A stretch of 48,759 bases of DNA from contig CAMYYB010000013.1 of assembly GCA_947303335.1 (NCBI GenBank), positions 1 to 48,759 of the forward strand. The letters run 5' to 3'. Below, piece by piece: positions 41,005-47,108 of this stretch; position 1 is the first letter of the stretch, and each line of letters starts with the position of its first letter. This DNA is from an uncultured Bacteroidales bacterium (GTDB lineage: Bacteria > Bacteroidota > Bacteroidia > Bacteroidales > F082). The notes beneath the pieces were generated by a model. It made no database searches, was not told where the DNA came from, and saw only the letters and a list, made by a program, of their open reading frames with translations. A program made the position numbers and the translations under genes.

Positions 41005-42129
41005 CTAGGCCTTCCTCAGCCAAATCTCCAAAAACTTGTCGTAAACTTGGTAAACACCTTTTTCTTGGGTAATTAAATCCTTGTCCAGCAAAGCATTTAC
41101 CGCCGATTTCACGGCGCTTGGCGAGACCAGCCCGTTTTGCTTGGCAAACTTTCCAGAAGTAATCTGTCTCACATTGCCTTCATCAGCAATGGCTTTCAAC
41201 ACAAGGCTTTGCTTCTCGGGCAATTGATACATCAAATCCTCGTAGGTGGAACGAGTGAAGTCGACAATATAATCAATGGCGGGCTGCAATTCCTCGGCCC
41301 CACAATGCTCGCCCTCGCCTGCGCGCATGAATAATACATTCATCACTTTCTGAAGATAAAACGTCACACCTTCAAATTGCGAATACAACTTTTCGACCAC
41401 TTCCTTGTCAATCGTTTTCCCGGCTTTCTCAAAATGCGTCCTGCAAAACTCCCAATACTTTTCCATTTCAATCAGATTCAGGTTCATGACGGTGACACTT
41501 TGGTAGAAGGGGCGGTTGGGCGAGACAAACATGCTGCCCATCAAATGGCGCTGAGAGCCCATGAAAACGAAATTGGTGTTGCTGCAATACTGAACGTATG
41601 TGCGCAATGCCGCCTCAACGTTGGTGTCGCGGTATTTCAGTATCTGCTGGAACTCGTCGATGGCCACCAGACAAGGCTTGTCAGCTTGTTGCAGATAGCT
41701 GAAAATCTCGTCCAAAGTGTTGTTGGGGTTGGCGATGTCACCTACCGATACATTCCATGAGGGCTGTCCCATGGCATCGTAAGTGATTCCTGCCTTGAGT
41801 GAACGGACAAAGCCGAGAAACAGTTCCCAATGTCTTTTCCCTTTGGGCTTTAAGGCTTCAAGTATGGTGCGGCCCATCTTGTTGACCATCTCTGACACTG
41901 ATTTGGTGGAATAAATGTCAATGATGAAGGTGTAATAGCGTTCCTTAATTTCCTCTTGGGAGAAACAATGCCGGACCAAGTCGGTTTTTCCATAGCGGCG
42001 CGGTGAAATCAATGCGAGATTGTTGCCGTTGCGGAGCCAATCGGTGATGTCTTTCGTCTCTTGAACACGGTCGCAGAAATATTCTGCACCCGCATAACCG
42101 CTTGTAACAAATGGATTAATCAAAGTCAT
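41005..42129 (-). CDS. STAND/archaeal-type ATPase (AAA, ATPase_2 family)
   Basis: A 374-residue ATPase from the ATG at 42129 (a TTG at 42135 would add two residues). N-terminal NPFVTSGYAGAEYFCDR is the usual opening of this family, Walker A reads ISPRRYGKTDL near residue 45, and Walker B reads PCLVAIDEFQQI near 145. The C-terminal ~80 residues form a winged helix (VLKAIADEGNVRQITSGKFA is its first part, cited as LKAIADEGNVRQ). These proteins are widespread in Bacteroidetes and archaea, with functions mostly unknown; defence and regulatory roles are proposed for relatives. It has its own TATCTTTG box at 42147-42154. Confidence 0.82.
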   Translation of the reverse strand: MTLINPFVTSGYAGAEYFCDRVQETKDITDWLRNGNNLALISPRRYGKTDLVRHCFSQEEIKERYYTFIIDIYSTKSVSEMVNKMGRTILEALKPKGKRHWELFLGFVRSLKAGITYDAMGQPSWNVSVGDIANPNNTLDEIFSYLQQADKPCLVAIDEFQQILKYRDTNVEAALRTYVQYCSNTNFVFMGSQRHLMGSMFVSPNRPFYQSVTVMNLNLIEMEKYWEFCRTHFEKAGKTIDKEVVEKLYSQFEGVTFYLQKVMNVLFMRAGEGEHCGAEELQPAIDYIVDFTRSTYEDLMYQLPEKQSLVLKAIADEGNVRQITSGKFAKQNGLVSPSAVKSAVNALLDKDLITQEKGVYQVYDKFLEIWLRKA

Positions 42130-42146
42130 TTCCAATTATTTTGCCG

Positions 42147-42154
42147 CAAAGATA
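42147..42154 (-). promoter_or_regulatory. Promoter of the STAND ATPase gene
   Basis: Minus strand TATCTTTG then CGGC, 17 bp upstream of the ATG at 42129; a full TAnnTTTG match. The short distance implies a very short 5' untranslated region. Confidence 0.55.
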
Positions 42155-42263
42155 CATATTTTGTCATAAAACGATAATCATAAAATGACAAAAATCATCC
42201 GACACAGTCATTTCTCAAAAAATCTTCATGAAATCTCCGCTATGATTATACAGTGGTTAATAT

Positions 42264-42580
42264 CGCCCATTATGTTAAATCAGCCAAAATTGCCACTGTG
42301 TGTCTCTCAGGTTTATGGAGTTTTTTTCAATAAAAATGAAAAAAAAAGGTATTTTATAAATACATTTGATTTTTTTTCTATCTTTGCAACCAAGTATAGG
42401 TAGGTCAGACTAGTTATAGTTTTGATGTATCTATTTGATAAACAGCCCCTTGTCGTTGCCATTGGTGACTGACGGGGCGGAGCCGTAAAAAGACGGATGT
42501 GGATATTTTGTCCAAATTTCACTAAAAAAATGTGAGTTGGAAAGAAAAAGGAGTCGGCGCTCCGCTTAACATAATGGGCG
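42264..42580. promoter_or_regulatory. Candidate invertible promoter segment flanked by perfect 15-bp inverted repeats
   Basis: CGCCCATTATGTTAA at 42264-42278 and its exact reverse complement at 42566-42580 enclose 287 bp. Inside lie a TATCTTTG promoter and a structured leader facing right, away from the leftward glycan locus. Bacteroides capsule promoters are well known to be switched by inversion between short inverted repeats by Mpi- or Tsr-type recombinases acting in trans. The layout fits this, although no recombinase gene is in the window and these repeats do not match a recombinase site I can name. Chance occurrence of a perfect 15-bp pair at this distance is very unlikely. Confidence 0.6.
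42365..42530 (+). promoter_or_regulatory. Orphan promoter and structured leader, homologous to the ugd leader
   Basis: TTTG (42365-42368), a T tract and TATCTTTG (42379-42386) repeat the promoter at 7337-7357. The leader then shares the 22-nt hairpin (42452-42473), the GGCGGAGC block (42476-42483) and a GTGGAT...CCAAA segment, all at the same offsets from the -7 box as in the ugd leader. No plus-strand gene follows for 850 bp; the next gene on the right (amidase) is on the opposite strand. In this orientation it is an orphan leader or an independent small RNA. Confidence 0.7.
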
Positions 42581-42592
42581 TTCTGCGCCGAC
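42553..42592 (-). terminator. Terminator hairpin of the amidase gene
   Basis: GTCGGCGC (42553-42560) and GCGCCGAC (42585-42592) form a perfect 8-bp G+C-rich stem with a 24-nt loop. On the minus strand it is followed by a T-rich run (TCCTTTTTCTTT), as for intrinsic termination of the amidase transcript. The loop contains the right 15-bp inverted repeat, so inversion of the promoter segment would split the stem. Confidence 0.55.
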
Positions 42593-42688
42593 ATCCTTCG
42601 CTGCTTCATCTGCGTGCTTCACAGGGAGGTGCAAAGCATATTCAATGAAGCGTTCTCAGGCTGAAACCAAGGCTGCTCTATTAAGCTG

Positions 42689-43111
42689 CTACTTTCCCTG
42701 CAAATCGCGGTACTCGTTTGCAGCGTCGAAGCAGGGGCAGGCCTTCATGGGGTTGAACACATTGTGTCCCATGATTAAAGCCTTGGGGAACTGAGCATGA
42801 AGCTCTTCGAGCAATGAGCGCAGCGCATGCTTCTGGGCGTCGGTGCGGGTGTCGGCGGGGCGACCTTCGATGTCCAAGCCCCCCTCGTAGCAGATGCCGA
42901 TGGAGTGGCGGTTACGGTTCTGGCAATGGGCACCGATCATCTCTACGGGGCGACCGGTCTCAATGGTGCCGTCGCGGCGAACCACGTAGTGGTAGCCGCA
43001 GCCGTTCTTCCAGCCTCGGGCACGGTGTGAGCGGTCGATGTCCCCGACCGAGCTCTGCTGCCAGGGGCGCACTGCTGAGCAGTGGATGATGATTAGTGTG
43101 ATGACTCGCAT
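42689..43111 (-). CDS. N-acetylmuramoyl-L-alanine amidase, T7-lysozyme type
   Basis: A 140-residue amidase_2-family domain that cleaves the bond between MurNAc and the L-Ala of peptidoglycan stems, with zinc. Zinc-ligand candidates: the His of LIIIHCSA, the His of MGHNVF and the Cys of ACPCFD near the C-terminus; GYHYVVRRDGTIETGRP and NRHSIGICYEGG are further family landmarks. There is no long signal peptide, only a short hydrophobic start (MRVITLIII). Such small amidases next to HU-like genes are a recurring Bacteroidales cassette in capsule loci and conjugative or prophage DNA; the local role is unknown. Confidence 0.9.
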   Translation of the reverse strand: MRVITLIIIHCSAVRPWQQSSVGDIDRSHRARGWKNGCGYHYVVRRDGTIETGRPVEMIGAHCQNRNRHSIGICYEGGLDIEGRPADTRTDAQKHALRSLLEELHAQFPKALIMGHNVFNPMKACPCFDAANEYRDLQGK

Positions 43112-43145
43112 TGGTTTAAGTTTTTTTGGTTTACGTTGATAATAA

Positions 43146-43210
<65 letters not shown>

Positions 43211-43232
43211 AAAGAGTTTAAAGTTAAATAGT

Positions 43233-43607
43233 ATGGAAGTATTTGGTTATAGAAAGTTGGTTGCTTATCAGAAAGCTAAGGAAATTGTGAGGAGAACTTA
43301 TAAGCTCCTCAAGAAATTTCCAACTGAGGAACGTTATGCCATGTGCGACCAGCTCAGAAGGGCTTCCGTGTCGATTACTTCTAATATAGCAGAAGGTGTA
43401 AACCGTTTCTCGGTTAAGGATAAAGCTCATTTCGTTGAGGTGGCCTATGGCTCGTTGATGGAGGTGTCCTCTCAATTCGAGATAGCAGAGGACCTTGGTT
43501 ATGTTACTTCAGAAGAGCGTCTAAGCATGGATCAACTCATTGAAGAAGATGCTCGCTTGTTGTCTGGCTTGCTGAACTCATACAAATCATCCGAAGCAAA
43601 ACAGTAA
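43233..43607 (+). CDS. Four-helix-bundle protein (23S rRNA intervening-sequence protein family)
   Basis: A 124-residue all-helical protein of the IVP/S23 family: it starts with an LVAYQKAKEIVRRTYKLL helix, continues with ERYAMCDQLRRASVSITSNIAEG (landmarks DQLRRASVSI and SNIAEG, the family signature), and ends with two more helices. Relatives are encoded inside 23S rRNA intervening sequences and are distantly related to the Avd accessory protein of diversity-generating retroelements. No reverse transcriptase or variable-repeat pair is visible here. The gene stands alone between inverted copies of a short repeat, which suggests a mobile single-gene unit. Confidence 0.88.
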   Translation: MEVFGYRKLVAYQKAKEIVRRTYKLLKKFPTEERYAMCDQLRRASVSITSNIAEGVNRFSVKDKAHFVEVAYGSLMEVSSQFEIAEDLGYVTSEERLSMDQLIEEDARLLSGLLNSYKSSEAKQ

Positions 43608-43638
43608 CCACCATACTATCCACTTTATACTAACCACT

Positions 43639-43668
43639 GACCCTAAACTCTAAACACTTCACTCTAAA
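43639..43668 (-). repeat. Inverted copy of the TTTAGAG repeat, right of the four-helix gene
   Basis: On the minus strand: AGTTTAGAG, a few bases, then TTTAGAGTTTAGGGTCAGT. It matches the left repeat (TTTAGAGTTTAGTGACAGT) at nearly all positions. With the left array it encloses only the four-helix-bundle gene, about 400 bp. Confidence 0.7.
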
Positions 43669-43682
43669 CTAGCGAAGCAGCG

Positions 43683-44525
43683 TTAACCCGCGAACGGATC
43701 TCCGCCGCCACTGCCCTGGGTGAAGGTACGGGTGGTGATGCTCGAAGCGACTCCATCCTTCACCGCGATAGCCTTCACGGTCGTGGTGTCTGTCAGGGTG
43801 ATAGCCTCAGTGTAGGCGGTGCTTGCCGAGGTGGGCACGGTGCCGTCAAGGGTGTAGTAGATGGAAGCTCCGTCAGGGCCGCTCATCGTCACCGAGGTCG
43901 ATTCCTCAAACGGAGTGTTGCCGCTGATGACAGGGGCAGCCACCGTCGGGGTCACAGGCTCGCTGCCCGAACCGCTTCCGGTTCCTGAGCCAGAAGGATC
44001 TGAACCACCCGAAGTGCCACCTTGTTGGCCGTTTCCGCCCGTCTCCTCAAGGTCATCGGATGCCTTTACGCGCTTCAGCTTGGCTCTCTGCATAAAGCTG
44101 ATGCTCCAGGCCTTGGGCAGGTCCACCACCATGCTCACGGTGCAGTCGCTGATGGTGAGGTCGCTGAGGGTCAACGCCCGGTTCACGTCGATGAGTGCCG
44201 CCTTCTCCGGGTCAGTCTCAGCCTCCTTCCTTGCCTCGAGCTTCTTCTTCAGCTCACTTTGGGTGATGCTACCCGTGACCTTGGGACGGAAGGTAAGTCC
44301 TTCGGGCGAGCACACCACCTTGGTGTTCAGACCCAAGATGAGCGGCAGCTTGTTCTCCAGCTGCTTCATCACTGCGGCCACGTCGGCTGCCGTCACGGTG
44401 CTTCCGTCGGCCAGGTGCTGGCACCATTCGTTGAAATCCAGCGTCTGCATGTTCACGACGCGTGCCTGCACGATTTCCTCGTTGAGAATCGAGTTCAACT
44501 GTTTGATAAATTGTACGGTTAACAT
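43683..44525 (-). CDS. HU-like DNA-binding protein with C-terminal chitobiase-type domain
   Basis: A 280-residue protein from the ATG at 44525, preceded by a GAGGGG ribosome-binding-like stretch. The first ~165 residues look like the Bacteroidetes HU/IHF-like DNA-binding family (LTVQFIKQLNSILNEEIVQAR is split here as LTVQFIKQLN and EEIVQARVVN; later GLTFRPKVTGSI). A Gly/Ser linker (about 175-205) joins a domain of ~60 residues matching the chitobiase/beta-hexosaminidase C-terminal fold: VSMSG-type PDGASIYYTLDGTVPTSAS then TTTVKAIAVKDG. Combining a nucleoid-type domain with what is usually an extracellular carbohydrate-associated domain is odd, but I have seen this pairing in Bacteroidales cassettes next to amidases. 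Confidence 0.72.
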   Translation of the reverse strand: MLTVQFIKQLNSILNEEIVQARVVNMQTLDFNEWCQHLADGSTVTAADVAAVMKQLENKLPLILGLNTKVVCSPEGLTFRPKVTGSITQSELKKKLEARKEAETDPEKAALIDVNRALTLSDLTISDCTVSMVVDLPKAWSISFMQRAKLKRVKASDDLEETGGNGQQGGTSGGSDPSGSGTGSGSGSEPVTPTVAAPVISGNTPFEESTSVTMSGPDGASIYYTLDGTVPTSASTAYTEAITLTDTTTVKAIAVKDGVASSITTRTFTQGSGGGDPFAG

Positions 44526-44708
44526 TTTGTTGCCCCTCGTCAGTAGGGGACTCGATATTTCCGATGGACACAACAGCGTGTCTCATGGCTGACGGTGCAA
44601 TACTACAACAGGCCAATGGCCATTGACAACTGTTGGACAACAGCATGACAAACCTATTGACATTCCCATACGGGATGGACACTCCCGATAGACAACAGAA
44701 CCTCGTCC

Positions 44709-46154
44709 ATGACAAAGAAACGAGCCTCAAGCTACAGGCATCTGGACAAGAGCAATGTCTTGTCGTTGCTGAAAGCCATTGAGCAGATGTACAACCTCTG
44801 CCAGGATGTGCTGAACACCTATACCCAGACGTCACTGATGCTCTCGCTGGCCATCGAGTCGCAGATGCTGGTGCTGAAACTCAGAGTGATGCGCGAACGC
44901 TGGCACTACCACCTGCCTTTCAAGGAAGCCTGCAAGGTGAACTTCGGTGACTGGAGCCGCAAGGCGAAGGACATGGCCTCCAGCTTTGCCGATGCCGAAC
45001 AAGAGGATATGGAACCCATCAGCGAATACTGCCCATCGAAGCATTTCCTGCTTGACCTCTATTGCCTGCTACCCGAGGTCACGACGGCAGAAGGATACAC
45101 TCCTTATTATAAAGAGACCGTGATGAACCGCTTCATCATCAACCAGGAGCAGATCCGAAAACAGATTACCGAGCGTTGGACTTCATACTACAAACAACGC
45201 TTTTCCGACCATGTAGCTTCAGAAATCGAGTCATCGCGCAGCATCAGCCTACAGCCACTGAGCAAAGGTCACGAAACCATCCGAAAGGCTTGCCACGACA
45301 TCCTGACGGAATTGTCGGACGAGTTGTCGGCACTGAATGACCTGCGTGAGCCTGAGATACAGCGCGACCAGTTTGCCCGTCTGGCCGACCGGGTGTTTGC
45401 CGAGAGCGACTACGACGGGCGTAAAGCCCGGATGTCGGCTAAGCAGGATGTCAACGCATGGAAGAACAAGACACCCAAGCACCTGAAAGAGAAGAGCCGC
45501 GAAGGAGAGATTGAGACCTCCATCAACATCATCAACAACGATTTGAAACACGGGAGCAAGCTCGCCGACTATATAGGCGAGGAGCTTGACATCAAGGACA
45601 ACTCGGCCGGCGTGGGGCAGTTTCTCCACCATGTAAGGGCCGACATCCCTGTGGACGAGTTGAACGACCTGATAGAGCAGCTCTACCGCATACGGCTCTT
45701 TCGCGAGGACAAGGAACAGGAGGAGGCGCGAAATGCGACCCAACCTGACGTAGCCCCCGCACCCACCCACTCGCAACCTGAGCCGCCAACGTCCGGTCAG
45801 CAGCCCCAACGCCCCGTGCTGCCTTATTTCTTCAAGACAGACTTTGCTGAAAATCCCGTAGCCGTGTCAGCATTCTACGACCTGCTGCACCACATCGGAC
45901 CTTATATAAGCAGCAGGGAGAGTGACAACCCATATAGGCAGTGGAAATGGAGCCATCTCCGAGTGGCCTGGGGCAAGGCCGGCCTCATCAACAAGGACAC
46001 ACCCAAGCAGCACTTCGCCGAGTTTATCCACGATGTGTTCCCCAACGTGACAGTCAGCAGCGTCATCCGCAGCCTCCAGCGCTATCACGAAACGGACATC
46101 GGTTTCGACCGCATCGCCAACGACATTGTGAAGGCGTTTGAAGAGGAGGCCTAA
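44709..46154 (+). CDS. Unknown 481-residue protein, possibly DNA-binding
   Basis: I do not recognise this protein. Residues 1-340 are mostly helical and charged, with several Trp and Tyr (VMRERWHYHLPFKEACK) and an NIINNDLKHGSKLADYIGEE segment. A Pro/Gln-rich linker (about 340-372) leads to a C-terminal helical domain of ~100 residues (QWKWSHLRVAWGKAGLI, HFAEFIHDVFPNV, SVIRSLQRYHETD) with the look of a replication- or partition-type DNA-binding module. It is divergent from the HU-like gene (183 bp between starts). Seven bases after its stop begin three identical 10-bp palindromes at 22-bp spacing, which may be its binding sites. Confidence 0.6.
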   Translation: MTKKRASSYRHLDKSNVLSLLKAIEQMYNLCQDVLNTYTQTSLMLSLAIESQMLVLKLRVMRERWHYHLPFKEACKVNFGDWSRKAKDMASSFADAEQEDMEPISEYCPSKHFLLDLYCLLPEVTTAEGYTPYYKETVMNRFIINQEQIRKQITERWTSYYKQRFSDHVASEIESSRSISLQPLSKGHETIRKACHDILTELSDELSALNDLREPEIQRDQFARLADRVFAESDYDGRKARMSAKQDVNAWKNKTPKHLKEKSREGEIETSINIINNDLKHGSKLADYIGEELDIKDNSAGVGQFLHHVRADIPVDELNDLIEQLYRIRLFREDKEQEEARNATQPDVAPAPTHSQPEPPTSGQQPQRPVLPYFFKTDFAENPVAVSAFYDLLHHIGPYISSRESDNPYRQWKWSHLRVAWGKAGLINKDTPKQHFAEFIHDVFPNVTVSSVIRSLQRYHETDIGFDRIANDIVKAFEEEA

Positions 46155-46161
46155 AAACGGG

Positions 46162-46215
46162 CACTCGAGTGAAATCATCGATTCACTCGAGTGATTCGGT
46201 GAATTCACTCGAGTG
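46162..46215. repeat. Three CACTCGAGTG palindromes at exact 22-bp period
   Basis: CACTCGAGTG starts at 46162, 46184 and 46206; spacers are 12 bp and partly similar (AAATCATCGATT, ATTCGGTGAATT). A 22-bp period, close to two helical turns, puts all sites on one face of the DNA, as in iterons of replication origins or arrays of operator sites. The block directly follows the 481-residue gene. The palindromes could also act as weak hairpins. Confidence 0.8.
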
Positions 46216-46313
46216 AAGCGAAAAAATGACTCGTGAAAAGACATGAATTATTGGCGACGCTGGACTATCCTCCAGTTGTTATACGAAAAGAGATAAAAAC
46301 ATAAAAGAGATAA

Positions 46314-46577
46314 AAAAACATATATGTTGTCATCGAAGAGCCTGAAATGGGACTTCACCCCGAGGCCATTATCAGTGTTTTGCTGCAGATTGTTGAACTC
46401 ATCCAGAAAACCATCAACTCTTTCTATTTCAAGCGCAATTCTGACGGAAAAGTGGTTTCACAGGATATCTCCTCGCTTGATGCCGCCGCTTCCGATCCTT
46501 CCATATCAGAATGGGGAGGCATATCGGGGTTCTCCAGCCGGGTCACGGATGTCATTTCAAGGTATTTAGCCGAATGA
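46314..46577 (+). pseudogene. Fragment of an AAA/SMC-like ATPase gene (Walker B and C-terminus)
   Basis: The frame open from 46314 reads NIYVVIEEPEMGLHPEAII: a Walker B strand with the EEPEMGLHP motif typical of AAA_15/21 ATPases. After LLQIVELIQ it continues directly into KTINSFYFKRNSDGK and a short end. The following Switch/H-loop (STHSP-type) that should come next is missing, and no Walker A or start region is found upstream, which is repetitive A-rich DNA. I take it as a 5'-truncated and internally deleted remnant of a defence-type ATPase. An ATG at 46347 would allow a 76-residue product. Confidence 0.6.
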
Positions 46578-46887
46578 ACAACGCCGGGAAACATAGAAAA
46601 GCACAGAAATCCATCAAGACCCCATTGGGTGTTCACTAACAAATTCAACATTTTGAAGACATCTCATCAGTATAGGCAGTTGGTTCAAGTCGGACTTGTA
46701 CTTACTCGGGAATTAAACCTTTGATGTAGTTTATTACCTATACACCGCATTCTTTCTTGGATTATCCTAGTACCAAGGCATTCATTTTTTTAAGTATTGA
46801 AATGACTAACATGGGTTCGCTTTGCATAAAGAATCGTTTATTATGACTGAAGCCAATGGTTTAAGGCAGAAAGCCATAAAGTTCTTC

Positions 46888-46908
46888 ATTCCGCACTCAA
46901 TGCGGAAT
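46888..46908. terminator. Hairpin, possible terminator
   Basis: ATTCCGCA (46888-46895) and TGCGGAAT (46901-46908) form a perfect 8-bp stem with a 5-nt loop. T-rich sequence follows only weakly. It may end transcription from the fragment region before the dehydratase copy. Confidence 0.4.
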
Positions 46909-46990
46909 CTCTATTAAGCTACTAAGCCCTCGCAACACCCTCGCAGCACCCCCACACCTAAGCTTCACCCAAGTCCCAACCCCCACTTCG

Positions 46991-47060
46991 GACTTGGGTA
47001 CGACTTGGGTAGAGCTTGGGTAGGACTTGGGTAGGACTTGGGTAGGACTTGGGTAGGACT
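46991..47060 (+). repeat. 11-bp tandem repeat, six copies (GACTTGGGTAG)
   Basis: Units start at 46991, 47002, 47013 (variant AGCTTGGGTAG), 47024, 47035 and 47046, with a partial unit after. The array ends 49 bp before the start of the right dehydratase gene. An inverted piece (AAGCTTCACCCAAGTCC, ~46961-46977) upstream can fold back on the array. Confidence 0.9.
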
Positions 47061-47108
47061 GACTCAAGAGAATAATCCATCATACGAAATATACAAAACT
47101 CACCATAA

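Larger units (their letters stand above)
46578..47108. other. 530-bp intergenic region before the right dehydratase copy
   Basis: No gene is supported here. It contains a perfect 8-bp hairpin at 46888-46908 (ATTCCGCA, loop, TGCGGAAT), a C/A-rich stretch, and an 11-bp tandem repeat at 46991-47060. No TAnnTTTG box with a convincing -33 was found upstream of the dehydratase, and no copy of the ugd-type leader. The promoter of the right locus therefore remains unidentified. Confidence 0.6.

Noticed and set aside
42185-42403. A 72-residue plus-strand frame left of the orphan promoter
   Set aside because: It covers the inverted repeat and the T-rich promoter itself, and its end (FFSIFATKYR) is simply the translated promoter box.
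43233-43607. The four-helix-bundle gene as part of a diversity-generating retroelement
   Set aside because: No reverse transcriptase, template repeat or variable repeat was seen nearby; the IVP family also occurs alone.
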